A stretch of DNA of 26,349 nt from the NCBI GenBank assembly GCA_964645755.1, contig CAZYBT010000028.1, positions 1 through 26,349 on the forward strand, in the 5' to 3' direction. Every line of letters begins with the position of its first letter. Positions within the stretch are counted from its first letter, which is position 1. The notes under the pieces were generated by a model, which searched no databases, had not been told where the DNA came from, and was given only the letters and a program-made list of their open reading frames with translations. Source of the stretch: VMCP01 sp964645755 (GTDB taxonomy: Bacteria > Bacteroidota > Bacteroidia > NS11-12g > UBA955). The translations under genes and the position numbers were made by a program. This document shows positions 1 to 8,586 of this stretch, one piece after another.

Positions 1-2819
1 GTTTTTCTTGGAAATTCACCATACAAATCCATTTCCATTGCATCTGACTGCGTCAATTGAAGTCCGCCATTGATGGCCATTCCTTTTAATGGTCCCGTTC
101 TAAATAAGCTCCTCATTTGCAATTGACCCACCCTGTCAGTTTCGGTCAGGCCAACATCCATATCCCCATATAAAAATCCATTGTATCGTAATTTATTCAA
201 TCCTACATCCCCTAAAAATTTGGGATTTTTGAGTACCGAACAAATTTTAACATCACCATTTCCTCTAAAATTCAAACTATCTAAGGCCCCTTTCGGGAAA
301 AATGGCGTTAATACCGTAGGCGTAATGTTACTGAAATCAATTTCCAAGGTGTCTTGTTTTGAATCAGATATGTTTCCCTTTACCTCTAGATAATGTTCGT
401 TATCTGATAAGTAGAAATTGGAAACCGTTGTTTTATTGGGTAAAAATTGAACAGTTGCAGTTTTTTCAAGAACCCAATTGTTTTGGTAAATTCTCAGCTG
501 GGTTGTATTGAAATGAAAATCGGCCGCCTCTGCATAAATTTGACCAGAACCATTCAGCTTTAAACCATATTTGTTCTCAATTTCATGAATTTCTGTGTTG
601 AGTATGTAACGATCATTTCCACATGCCCAGTACCCATAAACCTTATCGTAAATGGTTCTGTCAAATCTCGCTTTTTCTGTGGTAAATGTTATTTGAGTCG
701 GCAAACCAACAGCCAAATCTTTACGAATTGAAATTTTCGTTTTCTCACCGTAAAAAAGTCCATACTCCAATGAAAACGGACCAATATCTGCTGAATATTG
801 ATTGTTTGACCCATGATAAAAACCTCTAAAAGAAACTGGACCCAATCGTAAACCTGGTGCAATCAAAGCATCTAACCAAACAGTTTGTAACAGAAACAAA
901 TCAAAATGGATAGAATCTTGAGAAATTTCTTTTGGCAATTCAAACCTGGCAGGCATCATCTCATGCATGACGTGCTCAAACCAAAGTCCAGTTTTTGCTA
1001 ATTTCCAACGCCCTTTGATATCGCCATCTATCCAATTTCCAACAAATCTAACCTCCTCCAAATTGTCTCTCCGAATGTTCTGTATTGGCAGTACAAACTC
1101 CTCTGATTCTCTGTTGAAAACGCAATTTCTGAAGGTAATAGAACCCAAAATATCGTTAATATCATTCCCCCTCGTTTCTACTTCAACAACTCCCTTAAAC
1201 GCAGTATGAACAGAATCAAAACCCAGCTTTTCAAAGTCCAAATTTTGAACTTTTGCCTCAATACGCGATTCTTGGTTCTTGAAAATATTTTGTCCCTCAA
1301 AATCTGCAGTAAACAAAGCCGATGGATCCTCAGAATTGAAAAACCCACTGATATTGCCCCTGTCGAGCATGCCATCAACAGAGGCCTTGATGAATTTACG
1401 CTTGTTTAAAGTATATGAAGAAGTTGAAATATCATATTCTACCTTGGCATTCTCATCAAATCCACTTCCCTTCACATACAATCCCATATTCGCTTTCCCT
1501 AAAAATGATGCCTCAGGAAGAAAATGTTGCCAATTCACTGAATCAATGTTCACATTTAACATGTATTCCATTGGAAATGAATCATTTGAAAAATCCAAAT
1601 CCAAGAGTCCATTCATGTGTCCCATGTCCGTTTTAATGTCGCCTTCCCAACTTAATGAACCTAATGGCACATCCATATGCCCATTTAAATTCACCAATCC
1701 TAAACCAACCACCGTTTCGGGCAATTCCAACTCAGGAATGACTTCTTGCAGGTCGCTCATCGACAATACAGTTCTGTCAAATTCAAACTCATTCACCAAT
1801 GATTCAACATCTGGCAGTCCTATCAGCCCATACTTTAAATTCAATCGAGTACCATTGGGTGTTGACGCCTGAAAATACTGCGCTCTCAACGACTTTAAAG
1901 TACCCCTTACCTCGGCATTCACATCAAATTGCAGCATGCGATTTGTTAACCATGGCGCAAACATCCTAAAATCATGCATGCACAATTTTGAATCATGCAT
2001 CTTCAACACATAAATCACATCATCAAAGGGCTTGTCATATGGATGAAGTCCCTTATAAACCATCTCATATTTCGGACCAATAACCGAATTTGGCGTGCGT
2101 AATGTCATGTTATCAAGCAATAAATGTTTGTCATTGATCTCACAATCTGCCTTCAAATCAACCAATTCCAAACCACTTCTCTCCTGCGCTTTTAAACTTT
2201 TGATTTTAAAACGACTACCATTTTTCGAATCAATGGTATACACAGGAATATCAAAATCTATATTGCGAACCCACAAATAATTGTTGTTATATTCATGAGG
2301 GACATTTACAATTTTTCCATAATTGTAATCAAATTGCAAATATTCTGCTCTTCTCACTCGAATATTGCGAATATCAAATTCCCAAGGCTTGGAAACTTTA
2401 CCTGTATCGCCAGAAAAATAATCGCCAATGAATTCAAAATTCATCTTTTTCTCAGCCTTGTATTGTCCAATGTGGATTATCAATTTGTTGATTTCAACTC
2501 CCCGAATGTCCATTTTCTGTTTCCGGTACGAAAAATGTGCAATCCTAAAATTGAAAGTTGAAGCAAAAAACAAGGTGTCTCCATGCCGATCTTCAATCAG
2601 AAAATCTTCAAAATGAAAATTTCTTAAAAAGTCAATCTCTACGGCTTTTATCGACACTTTAGCCTTCAATTCTTTTGATAGATAAGCAGTTACGTATTGA
2701 GCAATTTTAGTTTGAACATGTTTATTACGGGTCAATACCGCCACCACACTCGAAAAGAATACGAGTATCAATAGCAATCTGAGCAATATCTTCCGTAATT
2801 TTGAACCGCGTTTTTTCAA
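1..2819 (-). CDS. tamB: TamB-like translocation/assembly module protein (partial, C-terminus outside window)
   Basis: Large AsmA/TamB-type protein, expected to be anchored in the inner membrane and to span the periplasm as a long beta-structured groove serving outer-membrane lipid or protein assembly. About 939 codons are visible in one open frame. I translated both ends and part of the middle in the same frame; the C-terminal DUF490 part lies beyond base 1. Seen: a basic N-terminus followed by one hydrophobic helix (about residues 10-28, LLRLLLILVFFSSVVAVL), then the family's opening pattern VQTKIAQYVTAYLSKEL and, soon after, LIEDRHGDTLFFA. The rest is repetitive beta-rich sequence (for example DPSALFTADFEG). 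An in-frame TAA upstream leaves no ATG. The TTG at 2819 fits best because a TATTTTTG promoter element ends 6 nt before it. It is divergent from tsaD, a neighbour pair I believe is common in Bacteroidota. The family call is strong; the exact start is inferred. Confidence 0.85.
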   Translation of the reverse strand, partial: MKKRGSKLRKILLRLLLILVFFSSVVAVLTRNKHVQTKIAQYVTAYLSKELKAKVSIKAVEIDFLRNFHFEDFLIEDRHGDTLFFASTFNFRIAHFSYRKQKMDIRGVEINKLIIHIGQYKAEKKMNFEFIGDYFSGDTGKVSKPWEFDIRNIRVRRAEYLQFDYNYGKIVNVPHEYNNNYLWVRNIDFDIPVYTIDSKNGSRFKIKSLKAQERSGLELVDLKADCEINDKHLLLDNMTLRTPNSVIGPKYEMVYKGLHPYDKPFDDVIYVLKMHDSKLCMHDFRMFAPWLTNRMLQFDVNAEVRGTLKSLRAQYFQASTPNGTRLNLKYGLIGLPDVESLVNEFEFDRTVLSMSDLQEVIPELELPETVVGLGLVNLNGHMDVPLGSLSWEGDIKTDMGHMNGLLDLDFSNDSFPMEYMLNVNIDSVNWQHFLPEASFLGKANMGLYVKGSGFDENAKVEYDISTSSYTLNKRKFIKASVDGMLDRGNISGFFNSEDPSALFTADFEGQNIFKNQESRIEAKVQNLDFEKLGFDSVHTAFKGVVEVETRGNDINDILGSITFRNCVFNRESEEFVLPIQNIRRDNLEEVRFVGNWIDGDIKGRWKLAKTGLWFEHVMHEMMPARFELPKEISQDSIHFDLFLLQTVWLDALIAPGLRLGPVSFRGFYHGSNNQYSADIGPFSLEYGLFYGEKTKISIRKDLAVGLPTQITFTTEKARFDRTIYDKVYGYWACGNDRYILNTEIHEIENKYGLKLNGSGQIYAEAADFHFNTTQLRIYQNNWVLEKTATVQFLPNKTTVSNFYLSDNEHYLEVKGNISDSKQDTLEIDFSNITPTVLTPFFPKGALDSLNFRGNGDVKICSVLKNPKFLGDVGLNKLRYNGFLYGDMDVGLTETDRVGQLQMRSLFRTGPLKGMAINGGLQLTQSDAMEMDLYGEFPRK

Positions 2820-2825
2820 CCAAAC

Positions 2826-2833
2826 CAAAAATA
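2826..2833 (-). promoter_or_regulatory. Bacteroidota -7 promoter element for tamB
   Basis: On the minus strand this reads TATTTTTG, a match to TAnnTTTG. It ends 6 nt before the TTG chosen as the tamB start, in the 41-bp gap between the divergent tamB and tsaD starts. No TTG (-33 element) is seen at the expected distance upstream, so the match rests on the octamer alone. Confidence 0.4.
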
Positions 2834-2860
2834 AGTTTTAACATCAGCATTGAATCCACA

Positions 2861-3871
2861 GTGAATCATCCTTCCACTATATTGGGCATAGAAAGTAGTT
2901 GCGACGACACTGCAGCTGCTGTTATCCATAACGGAGAAATCTTGTCAAATATTACATCTACGCAAAAAGTACATGAAACTTATGGTGGAGTTGTTCCCGA
3001 ATTGGCTTCGAGAGCGCACCAAAGTAACATCATTCCCGTGATAGATGTTGCCATAAAAACTGCCAATGTCGAACTTCAAAACCTCGATGCCATTGCTGTA
3101 ACTCAAGGGCCCGGACTCATGGGCTCGCTCATGGTAGGTTTAAATACCGCTAAAGCGCTGTCCATGTCCCTCAATATCCCGCTTATCGGGGTAAACCACC
3201 TACAAGCTCATGTAGCCGCACTTTATATCGAACACCAAGTCAAATTCCCAATGTTGTGTTTGCTGGTTAGCGGTGGACATACCCAACTCATTTGGGTGAC
3301 AGACCACATGGAAATGGAAATTATTGGATCTACCATTGATGATGCTGTTGGGGAAGCATTTGACAAAGCTGGAAAATTGCTGGGATTGGGATATCCGGGT
3401 GGTCCACAAATTTCAAAACTTGGCCAAAATGGCGACAAAAACACTTACCAATTCCCAGATAGTCAACTTCCCGATTACCAATTTAGTTTCTCTGGAATAA
3501 AAACTTCTTTGCTTTATTTCTTGAGGGATAAAGGCAAGATTGACGCGAATTTTGCAAAAAATAATCTGGAAAATATTTGCGCTTCTTACGAAAATGCCCT
3601 TGTTAACATGCTCACTAAAAGAGTCAAAAAGGCCATCAAAAATCTCAATCCTCAATCTATTGGTTTGGTGGGTGGAGTTTCTGCAAATTCAGTGCTCAGA
3701 AATGCAATGAAAGAACTCGGTAACAACTACAACATCGACTGCTATGTGCCAGATTTTCAATACTGTACCGACAATGCGGGGATGATTGCCAAGGCGGGTA
3801 CTTTTTTGTTTGAAACCAAACAATTCATCAATGTGTCGGATTTGCCTTTTTCCAAAAGCAAACTTTCATAG
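2861..3871 (+). CDS. tsaD: tRNA N6-adenosine threonylcarbamoyltransferase TsaD
   Basis: TsaD transfers the threonylcarbamoyl group from TC-AMP to A37 of ANN-decoding tRNAs (t6A), in the cytoplasm with TsaB and TsaE. The protein has 336 residues, the usual family length. Visible motifs: ILGIESSCDDT at residues 7-17; metal-binding HLQAH with H103 and H107; VSGGHTQL around 127-134; DDAVGEAFDKAGKLLGLGYPGG; FSFSGIKTSLL; GGVSANSVLR; and a C-terminal DNAGMIA with the third metal-ligand region. The open frame extends upstream to a TTG at 2801. GTG 2861 is preferred because it puts the conserved ILGIESS at residue 7, as in relatives, and avoids overlap with the divergent tamB. meaB follows 31 nt downstream on the same strand. 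Confidence 0.96.
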   Translation: MNHPSTILGIESSCDDTAAAVIHNGEILSNITSTQKVHETYGGVVPELASRAHQSNIIPVIDVAIKTANVELQNLDAIAVTQGPGLMGSLMVGLNTAKALSMSLNIPLIGVNHLQAHVAALYIEHQVKFPMLCLLVSGGHTQLIWVTDHMEMEIIGSTIDDAVGEAFDKAGKLLGLGYPGGPQISKLGQNGDKNTYQFPDSQLPDYQFSFSGIKTSLLYFLRDKGKIDANFAKNNLENICASYENALVNMLTKRVKKAIKNLNPQSIGLVGGVSANSVLRNAMKELGNNYNIDCYVPDFQYCTDNAGMIAKAGTFLFETKQFINVSDLPFSKSKLS

Positions 3872-3893
3872 AAACATCTCAACCGCGATTTCC

Positions 3894-3901
3894 TATATTT
3901 G
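3894..3901 (+). promoter_or_regulatory. Possible -7 element upstream of meaB
   Basis: Reads TATATTTG and ends one base before the ATG at 3903. No TTG lies at the usual -33 distance. If used, transcription would begin at or after 3903, favouring the in-frame ATG at 3912 as the translated start. Weak on its own. Confidence 0.3.
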
Positions 3902-3902
3902 T

Positions 3903-4811
3903 ATGGTGACGATGATTCCAACACCTGAACTTTTATCGGCGGGCAATGAAAAAGCCATTGCTAGAGCAATCACATGGGTTGAGAACAATCACCCACAAGC
4001 AAATGACTTGCTGAAAAAACTATCAGGAAATTCAGCGGTCATAGGTATTACCGGGCCTCCAGGTGCAGGCAAAAGTTCACTCGTTAATGCACTCGCAAAA
4101 TACTGGAGTTCTCAAAATTTAAAAATTGCCATCGTCGCGGTTGATCCATCCAGCGTTTTCAATTATGGTTCTCTTTTGGGAGATCGCTTGAGAATGCAGT
4201 CGTTGTTTTTAATGCCCAATATTTTCATTAGGAGCCTTTCATCACGAGGTTCTCTTGGCGGATTAAGTGGAAGTATCATTGAAGTGGTAGATGTGCTCAA
4301 ACATGCCAATTACGACAAAATTATCATTGAAACCGTTGGTGTAGGACAAAGTGAAGTGGAAATTGCTGGATTGGCCGACACCACTATTGTGGTTTCAGTG
4401 CCTGAAAGTGGAGATGAAATCCAAACACTCAAAAGTGGCATCATGGAAATTGCGAATATTTTCGTGGTGAACAAAAGTGATCGAGAAGGTGCTGCGGCAT
4501 TTGCAAGCCACCTACAAAAACTGGCACATATTCGTGCAACAGAAACATGGGAAACACCCGTAGTTTTAACAAATGCCATTTCTGAAACAGGAATCATTGA
4601 ACTTTCCGAGGCAATTGAGAAGCATCGTACCTACAATCAAAGCAACGATCGTTTAAATGATTTATTCGCAGAAAAAGCTTATACCCTCATTCAAAAACAT
4701 AAAATGCAGGGCATTCAGATATTGTCCCTCAGAAAAGAAATTGAAACTCTTAGAAACCAACAAGGATTTAATTTGTATGCCTTTGTTGAGTCTAAAATCA
4801 ACGAAAATTAA
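3903..4811 (+). CDS. meaB: MeaB/ArgK-family GTPase, methylmalonyl-CoA mutase chaperone
   Basis: G3E-class P-loop GTPase that protects and reloads adenosylcobalamin-dependent acyl-CoA mutases. 302 residues from ATG 3903. Motifs: Walker A GPPGAGKSS (51-59); VDPSS and GSLLGDRLRM (about 80-98), typical of the family; SLSSRGSLGG (111-120), the MeaB switch region; ETVGVGQSE (143-151), the base-catalysis switch; and NKSD (190-193), the guanine-specificity motif. The open frame runs back to 3786, overlapping tsaD, but that extension (MPRRVLFCLK...) resembles no MeaB; family members start close to the first helix seen here (PELLSAGNEKAIARAI). ATG 3912 is an alternative. The mutase partner is not in the window. 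The stop overlaps by three bases that of the convergent T9SS gene, so no terminator separates them. Confidence 0.93.
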   Translation: MVTMIPTPELLSAGNEKAIARAITWVENNHPQANDLLKKLSGNSAVIGITGPPGAGKSSLVNALAKYWSSQNLKIAIVAVDPSSVFNYGSLLGDRLRMQSLFLMPNIFIRSLSSRGSLGGLSGSIIEVVDVLKHANYDKIIIETVGVGQSEVEIAGLADTTIVVSVPESGDEIQTLKSGIMEIANIFVVNKSDREGAAAFASHLQKLAHIRATETWETPVVLTNAISETGIIELSEAIEKHRTYNQSNDRLNDLFAEKAYTLIQKHKMQGIQILSLRKEIETLRNQQGFNLYAFVESKINEN

Positions 4812-7288
4812 CGAATCACCTGCAGTTTTGTATTAGAACTTGCAGTTTTCAAAATGTAAATACCCGAACTTAGTCCCGATAAATCCAATAACATCTCAGG
4901 ATTTTCGATTTTTCCTCGGAGAACAACCTCGCCAACAGAATTCATTACTCGGTAGTTTGTTCCTAACTCATTTACAAGCCATTGAACATTTAACAAGCGG
5001 CTAACGGGATTGGGATGTACTGCCAAATTTCCCTTTTGTAAAAGTTTCACATCCGAGGTAGGATCTACCATTGTTACCGCACATTCGTTTGAATAAGCTT
5101 CCCATTTTGAATCAAAGCTCACCATGGCTGTATTCGGTATCACTGTGTTTAAAGGAAGTTTTTCGTACAAATCAACCTGATATTCAACCCAACCAGAACT
5201 ATTTTTCGGATTGGATTCAACTGTAGATAAATTGGCCGGGTCAAAATTTACAACCAAAATTCGTCCCTGCTGAATGCTGTAAGTGGCTTTGGTTGGATAA
5301 AACGATTTTAATAATATTTGTTGTAATGGCAATAAATCAGACAAAGTATCTACCATCACCGCTTTTGTAACAAAGCTACTGCCATTATTCTTGAAGTTCA
5401 CAGTATATTTCCAGCTGGTGCTTTTGTAGTCGATTTTTTCTCCATTCGCTGATATTTTTTCAACAGCTGCAGCGCCATTTCCGCGTTTTCCAATCGATAA
5501 GCTAACAGTATCAAAATTATCAGCTTTGAATACATCATTTTGAGCAAATAACGATCCAGTTTTTACATGAATCGGATAAACTGAAGTTTCAGATGCATCC
5601 AGTGGCACTCTCAGACTCATTTCTATGTGCCTAGTTTCAAATGGCATCAAATCTACCAAAGAAAAAGTAGCCTCTGTGCCTTCATAGTTGTCGGCAAGTG
5701 GTACACTTGAAAACTGAGTTAATTCGGCAGCATGGCTTACGTGAATGGTTGGGCCATTTAATTTTGATGCACCTCTATTGGTTACGGTGAGTAATACTTT
5801 AATGTTGTCTCCGGCATTCAGTTCAGGGCCATAAATTGGCTTCAAGCTTACGTCTAAATCCTTCGTGCTAGGATTCATAAATTCACCTAAATAAACAGAT
5901 GAATATTTTCCGGCCCGAATTGTAGTTGCATAGTTGCTCGCACAAACGGTATACATGTGCCTGTTCGGAGTGTGTGAAATTGAATAGTCTCCTTCAGGAA
6001 GCGTTGCAGAAAAATGTCCCTCACGATCTGTCACTGCAAAAAAGCTTTGCTTTGTTGCTTTATTCGTTAAACGGATTACCGCATTTGGAATTCCCGTTTC
6101 AGAGGCTTCTTTCACACAGTTGCTGTTCAAATCATAAAACAAGGCACCATATAAGTTTCCAGCTTCTGATTCAATACTTGAGAAAAATCGGATATCTGTG
6201 TTTTGTTCAACAAAATTACCCCAAACAAAGGCACCATTGCCGCGCTGACCTAACGTAAATAGGCCCTGTAATCGATTTCCTGTAAATGTAAGTTGGGCAT
6301 TTTCAAATTTTAACAATGAAGACGCATTGCCGTCTTTTAAGAAATCTCCACCCAACAACAAATAGTTAGGCGTTCCCGCAATTGTATTCACCTGTGCTGT
6401 TGAAAAAGAGTCAAAAGAGATTGGCTTACTCCATCCGCTTTTGAATGTTCTCACTTGAGCCCTATTCCAAGAATCTTTGCCTAATGCTGCTAGCTGATTG
6501 TCGAAATAGGCCAAAGCTGTGATTTCGCCCGCAAAAGGGCTACCAATTCCTCCCCAACCGCCGTTAGAAGCAGTGAAATAAGCAATGTTTCCCGTGTATG
6601 ATCCTGCAAAGTTTTGAAAATCTCCGGCAATGTAAAGTCTGTTTCCAACAACTTGCAAAGCGTTGATTAAACCGTCGGCTCCTTGCGATAGATCGCTGCT
6701 ACCTAAATAATTCCAGGAAGAACCATCAAAAGATGCAATGTTGTTTACCGTTTTGCCATTTACTGTATTGTTAAATCGGCCTGCAACAATGAGCTTGTTG
6801 TCGAATACGGTCATGGCCACAATTCCATCGTTTTTAGTGTCTACCACACCAACTTCAGGCTGCCATTCATTATCTTTTTCACTCCATGTGTACAAATGAC
6901 TCACCGGTATTTCAGCATCCTTTGAAGCATTTGCGATGTAAGCAGCTACGTACATCGTGTTATTGTAGAAAGCAACCGAGTGAAAATTATAAGAACCCAT
7001 GGTTCCCAAAATTGGCGACGGTGTAGTCAGTCCCGGATAATATTTCCACATCACACCATTCCATCTTCCTAAAGTATAATCATTTGGAATTGGCGTAGTT
7101 AGGTCTTCAAATAAGGCAAAGTATTCTGTAGTTGTTGCAAAAGATGCCACAACTCGAGAAGGCAATCCGTTCCCCAAAGGTTTCAAAACCTGTGCTTTTG
7201 CAAATTGACATGCAAAAATAAACAACAGAGAAAACAATGCCTTTTTCACAAGTTGCAATTTACGCGATATGTTTCGAAAATTTAACAC
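4808..7288 (-). CDS. Large secreted protein with T9SS type A sorting domain; third gene of the sigma/anti-sigma cluster
   Basis: 826 residues, exported and probably attached to the cell surface. Order: signal peptide ending near AKA|Q (residue 33); residues about 40-370 with recurring propeller-like units containing hydrophobic-AGxF/GGxF strands (IVAGRF, IAGDFQNFAG, LLGGDF, VWGNF); a prealbumin/SdrD-B-like fold at about 378-440 (GALFYDLNSNCVKEASETG, PEGDYSIS); two DUF11-like beta domains (about 484-600 and 620-745); and the sorting domain at about 757-826, with HPNP, GEVVLRG, LDLSGLSSGIYIL and a final basic VIR. No enzyme motif is recognised. The first codon is GTG 7288, 5 nt after the upstream stop, suggesting coupling. 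GTG 7249 would give a shorter, more typical leader (VKKALFSLLF) and is a fair alternative. Its position behind an ECF sigma and its regulator suggests it is an output, or the sensed cargo, of that system (inference). Confidence 0.88.
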   Translation of the reverse strand: MLNFRNISRKLQLVKKALFSLLFIFACQFAKAQVLKPLGNGLPSRVVASFATTTEYFALFEDLTTPIPNDYTLGRWNGVMWKYYPGLTTPSPILGTMGSYNFHSVAFYNNTMYVAAYIANASKDAEIPVSHLYTWSEKDNEWQPEVGVVDTKNDGIVAMTVFDNKLIVAGRFNNTVNGKTVNNIASFDGSSWNYLGSSDLSQGADGLINALQVVGNRLYIAGDFQNFAGSYTGNIAYFTASNGGWGGIGSPFAGEITALAYFDNQLAALGKDSWNRAQVRTFKSGWSKPISFDSFSTAQVNTIAGTPNYLLLGGDFLKDGNASSLLKFENAQLTFTGNRLQGLFTLGQRGNGAFVWGNFVEQNTDIRFFSSIESEAGNLYGALFYDLNSNCVKEASETGIPNAVIRLTNKATKQSFFAVTDREGHFSATLPEGDYSISHTPNRHMYTVCASNYATTIRAGKYSSVYLGEFMNPSTKDLDVSLKPIYGPELNAGDNIKVLLTVTNRGASKLNGPTIHVSHAAELTQFSSVPLADNYEGTEATFSLVDLMPFETRHIEMSLRVPLDASETSVYPIHVKTGSLFAQNDVFKADNFDTVSLSIGKRGNGAAAVEKISANGEKIDYKSTSWKYTVNFKNNGSSFVTKAVMVDTLSDLLPLQQILLKSFYPTKATYSIQQGRILVVNFDPANLSTVESNPKNSSGWVEYQVDLYEKLPLNTVIPNTAMVSFDSKWEAYSNECAVTMVDPTSDVKLLQKGNLAVHPNPVSRLLNVQWLVNELGTNYRVMNSVGEVVLRGKIENPEMLLDLSGLSSGIYILKTASSNTKLQVIR

Positions 7289-7293
7289 TTATT

Positions 7294-8586
7294 TTACTTG
7301 ATAAAACGCCAAACATAATAACCCGACAAACCAACACTCCAACCTTTATTATCGATAGCAGCATTTTGTTTGTACATGGGTGTGAACATCCCTTGGGTAT
7401 TCAAACGCAACCCAACACTATTCTTCTTGCTCAATTCTCGCTGAATTCCAACCCCTATTTTACCCGACCATAATAAATCTCTAAAAACACCTCCATCAAT
7501 GTCTTGCAACATCAAAGTGTGATAATTCAATGTATTGCCTTTTTTAGCCGATAAATAATTTGCTTGTAGTAATGCCTCTGCAGTTATTGTCCACTTCTTG
7601 TTCAATGAATGCTCATAAATTGCTCCCACAGGCAAGCTGAACATCGTAACATTCGAAATTCCTTCGTAATTAATTTGAGGACCTAGATTTAAATATCCAA
7701 AAATTGGGTAATTGCCCAAAGCATCTGCCTCAAATCCTTGTTGAACACTCGCTGGCATACTATCGCGGAAATGGAAATTCTGCTGGGTGCGATTTTGCAT
7801 CCACGACAACCCAGCAGAAACGATCCATTTACTGGACAACTGATATCTCAAAGAAAAATGCACTTGTGATGCGCTGAGTGCATATTCGCTTTCTTTCATT
7901 CTTTGTAAATAATTTTTGTGAACATACTGAGCCAACTCTGGATTAGACTTGTACGTAACAGCAGTTTGATTCTGATCGTACCCCACCTCGAAAGCCCAAC
8001 GTGACAACTTTCGTTCTAATGGCTTTCGAGATGATGGGGTTATCAAAGTCAACTGTAAAAAATTTCCGATGTGAAACGGATTTATTTGCGGTGTTTTCGA
8101 ACCGAAATCACCGTAAGCAACATTTGCAAAAATTGATGAGGTTTCTGCAACTGATGTTTCTTGGTTTTCAACAACTTCCAAAGCGTTATCTGCCGCTTTC
8201 ATTCCCTCATCATTTGATAAACTCGAAGGCTCCATTGCATTGCCACCAAATTGAATTGGTGCCGAAGCGTTGTTGATTTTTTCTTCTTCTTGAGGGACAA
8301 TCACCTCAGGTTGAATCGTTTTTTGAATAGTGGCATTTTCACGAACAACGGATACAGGCATCTGTTTGTTAATAGAACTGCTTTGATTCATCATCAACAT
8401 CAGTCCTGAAACCGCTGCAACTGTTATGCTAGCCGCTACCGACCAAACAATGATACTGCGTTTGCGTTTGCTCTTTGCCTCCAATTTTGAATCCAACTGA
8501 TCCCAAACAAAAGCAGGAGGTACTGGAGCAAAGTTTGAGAACTTGTCCTGTAACTGTTTGTCGATATTTGAGTTGTTTTGGTTCAA
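7294..8586 (-). CDS. Putative dual-membrane-spanning anti-sigma factor (cytoplasmic head, TM helix, outer-membrane beta-barrel)
   Basis: 430 residues with an unusual layout. Residues 1-43 are a short cytoplasmic head (LQDKFSNFAPVPPAFVWDQL, then a KSKRKR stop-transfer cluster). Residues 44-66 form one hydrophobic helix (IIVWSVAASITVAAVSGLML). Residues about 67-165 are a low-complexity P/E/N/S-rich linker, and about 190-430 are alternating beta-strand sequence ending in GLSGYYVWRFIK, like an outer-membrane barrel. This matches the description of Bacteroidota dual-membrane-spanning anti-sigma factors (Dma), in which the head binds an ECF sigma and the barrel sits in the outer membrane. Position supports it: the start is a TTG whose last two bases are part of the TGA stop of the sigma gene (TTGA). 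No FecR or zinc anti-sigma motif is present. Anti-sigma activity is inferred from layout and neighbourhood; the barrel assignment is from strand pattern only. Confidence 0.78.
   Translation of the reverse strand: MNQNNSNIDKQLQDKFSNFAPVPPAFVWDQLDSKLEAKSKRKRSIIVWSVAASITVAAVSGLMLMMNQSSSINKQMPVSVVRENATIQKTIQPEVIVPQEEEKINNASAPIQFGGNAMEPSSLSNDEGMKAADNALEVVENQETSVAETSSIFANVAYGDFGSKTPQINPFHIGNFLQLTLITPSSRKPLERKLSRWAFEVGYDQNQTAVTYKSNPELAQYVHKNYLQRMKESEYALSASQVHFSLRYQLSSKWIVSAGLSWMQNRTQQNFHFRDSMPASVQQGFEADALGNYPIFGYLNLGPQINYEGISNVTMFSLPVGAIYEHSLNKKWTITAEALLQANYLSAKKGNTLNYHTLMLQDIDGGVFRDLLWSGKIGVGIQRELSKKNSVGLRLNTQGMFTPMYKQNAAIDNKGWSVGLSGYYVWRFIK

Noticed and set aside
1279..1872. 197-residue plus-strand open frame
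   Set aside because: Lies opposite tamB, starts with TTG, has no recognisable family and resembles the complement of beta-rich coding sequence.
2801..2860. TTG start for tsaD, 20 residues upstream
   Set aside because: The extension is not found in TsaD proteins and would overlap the divergent tamB start; GTG 2861 fits the family.
3786..3902. N-terminal extension of meaB overlapping tsaD
   Set aside because: The extra 39 residues match no MeaB and lie within the tsaD 3' end; a promoter-like octamer sits just before ATG 3903.
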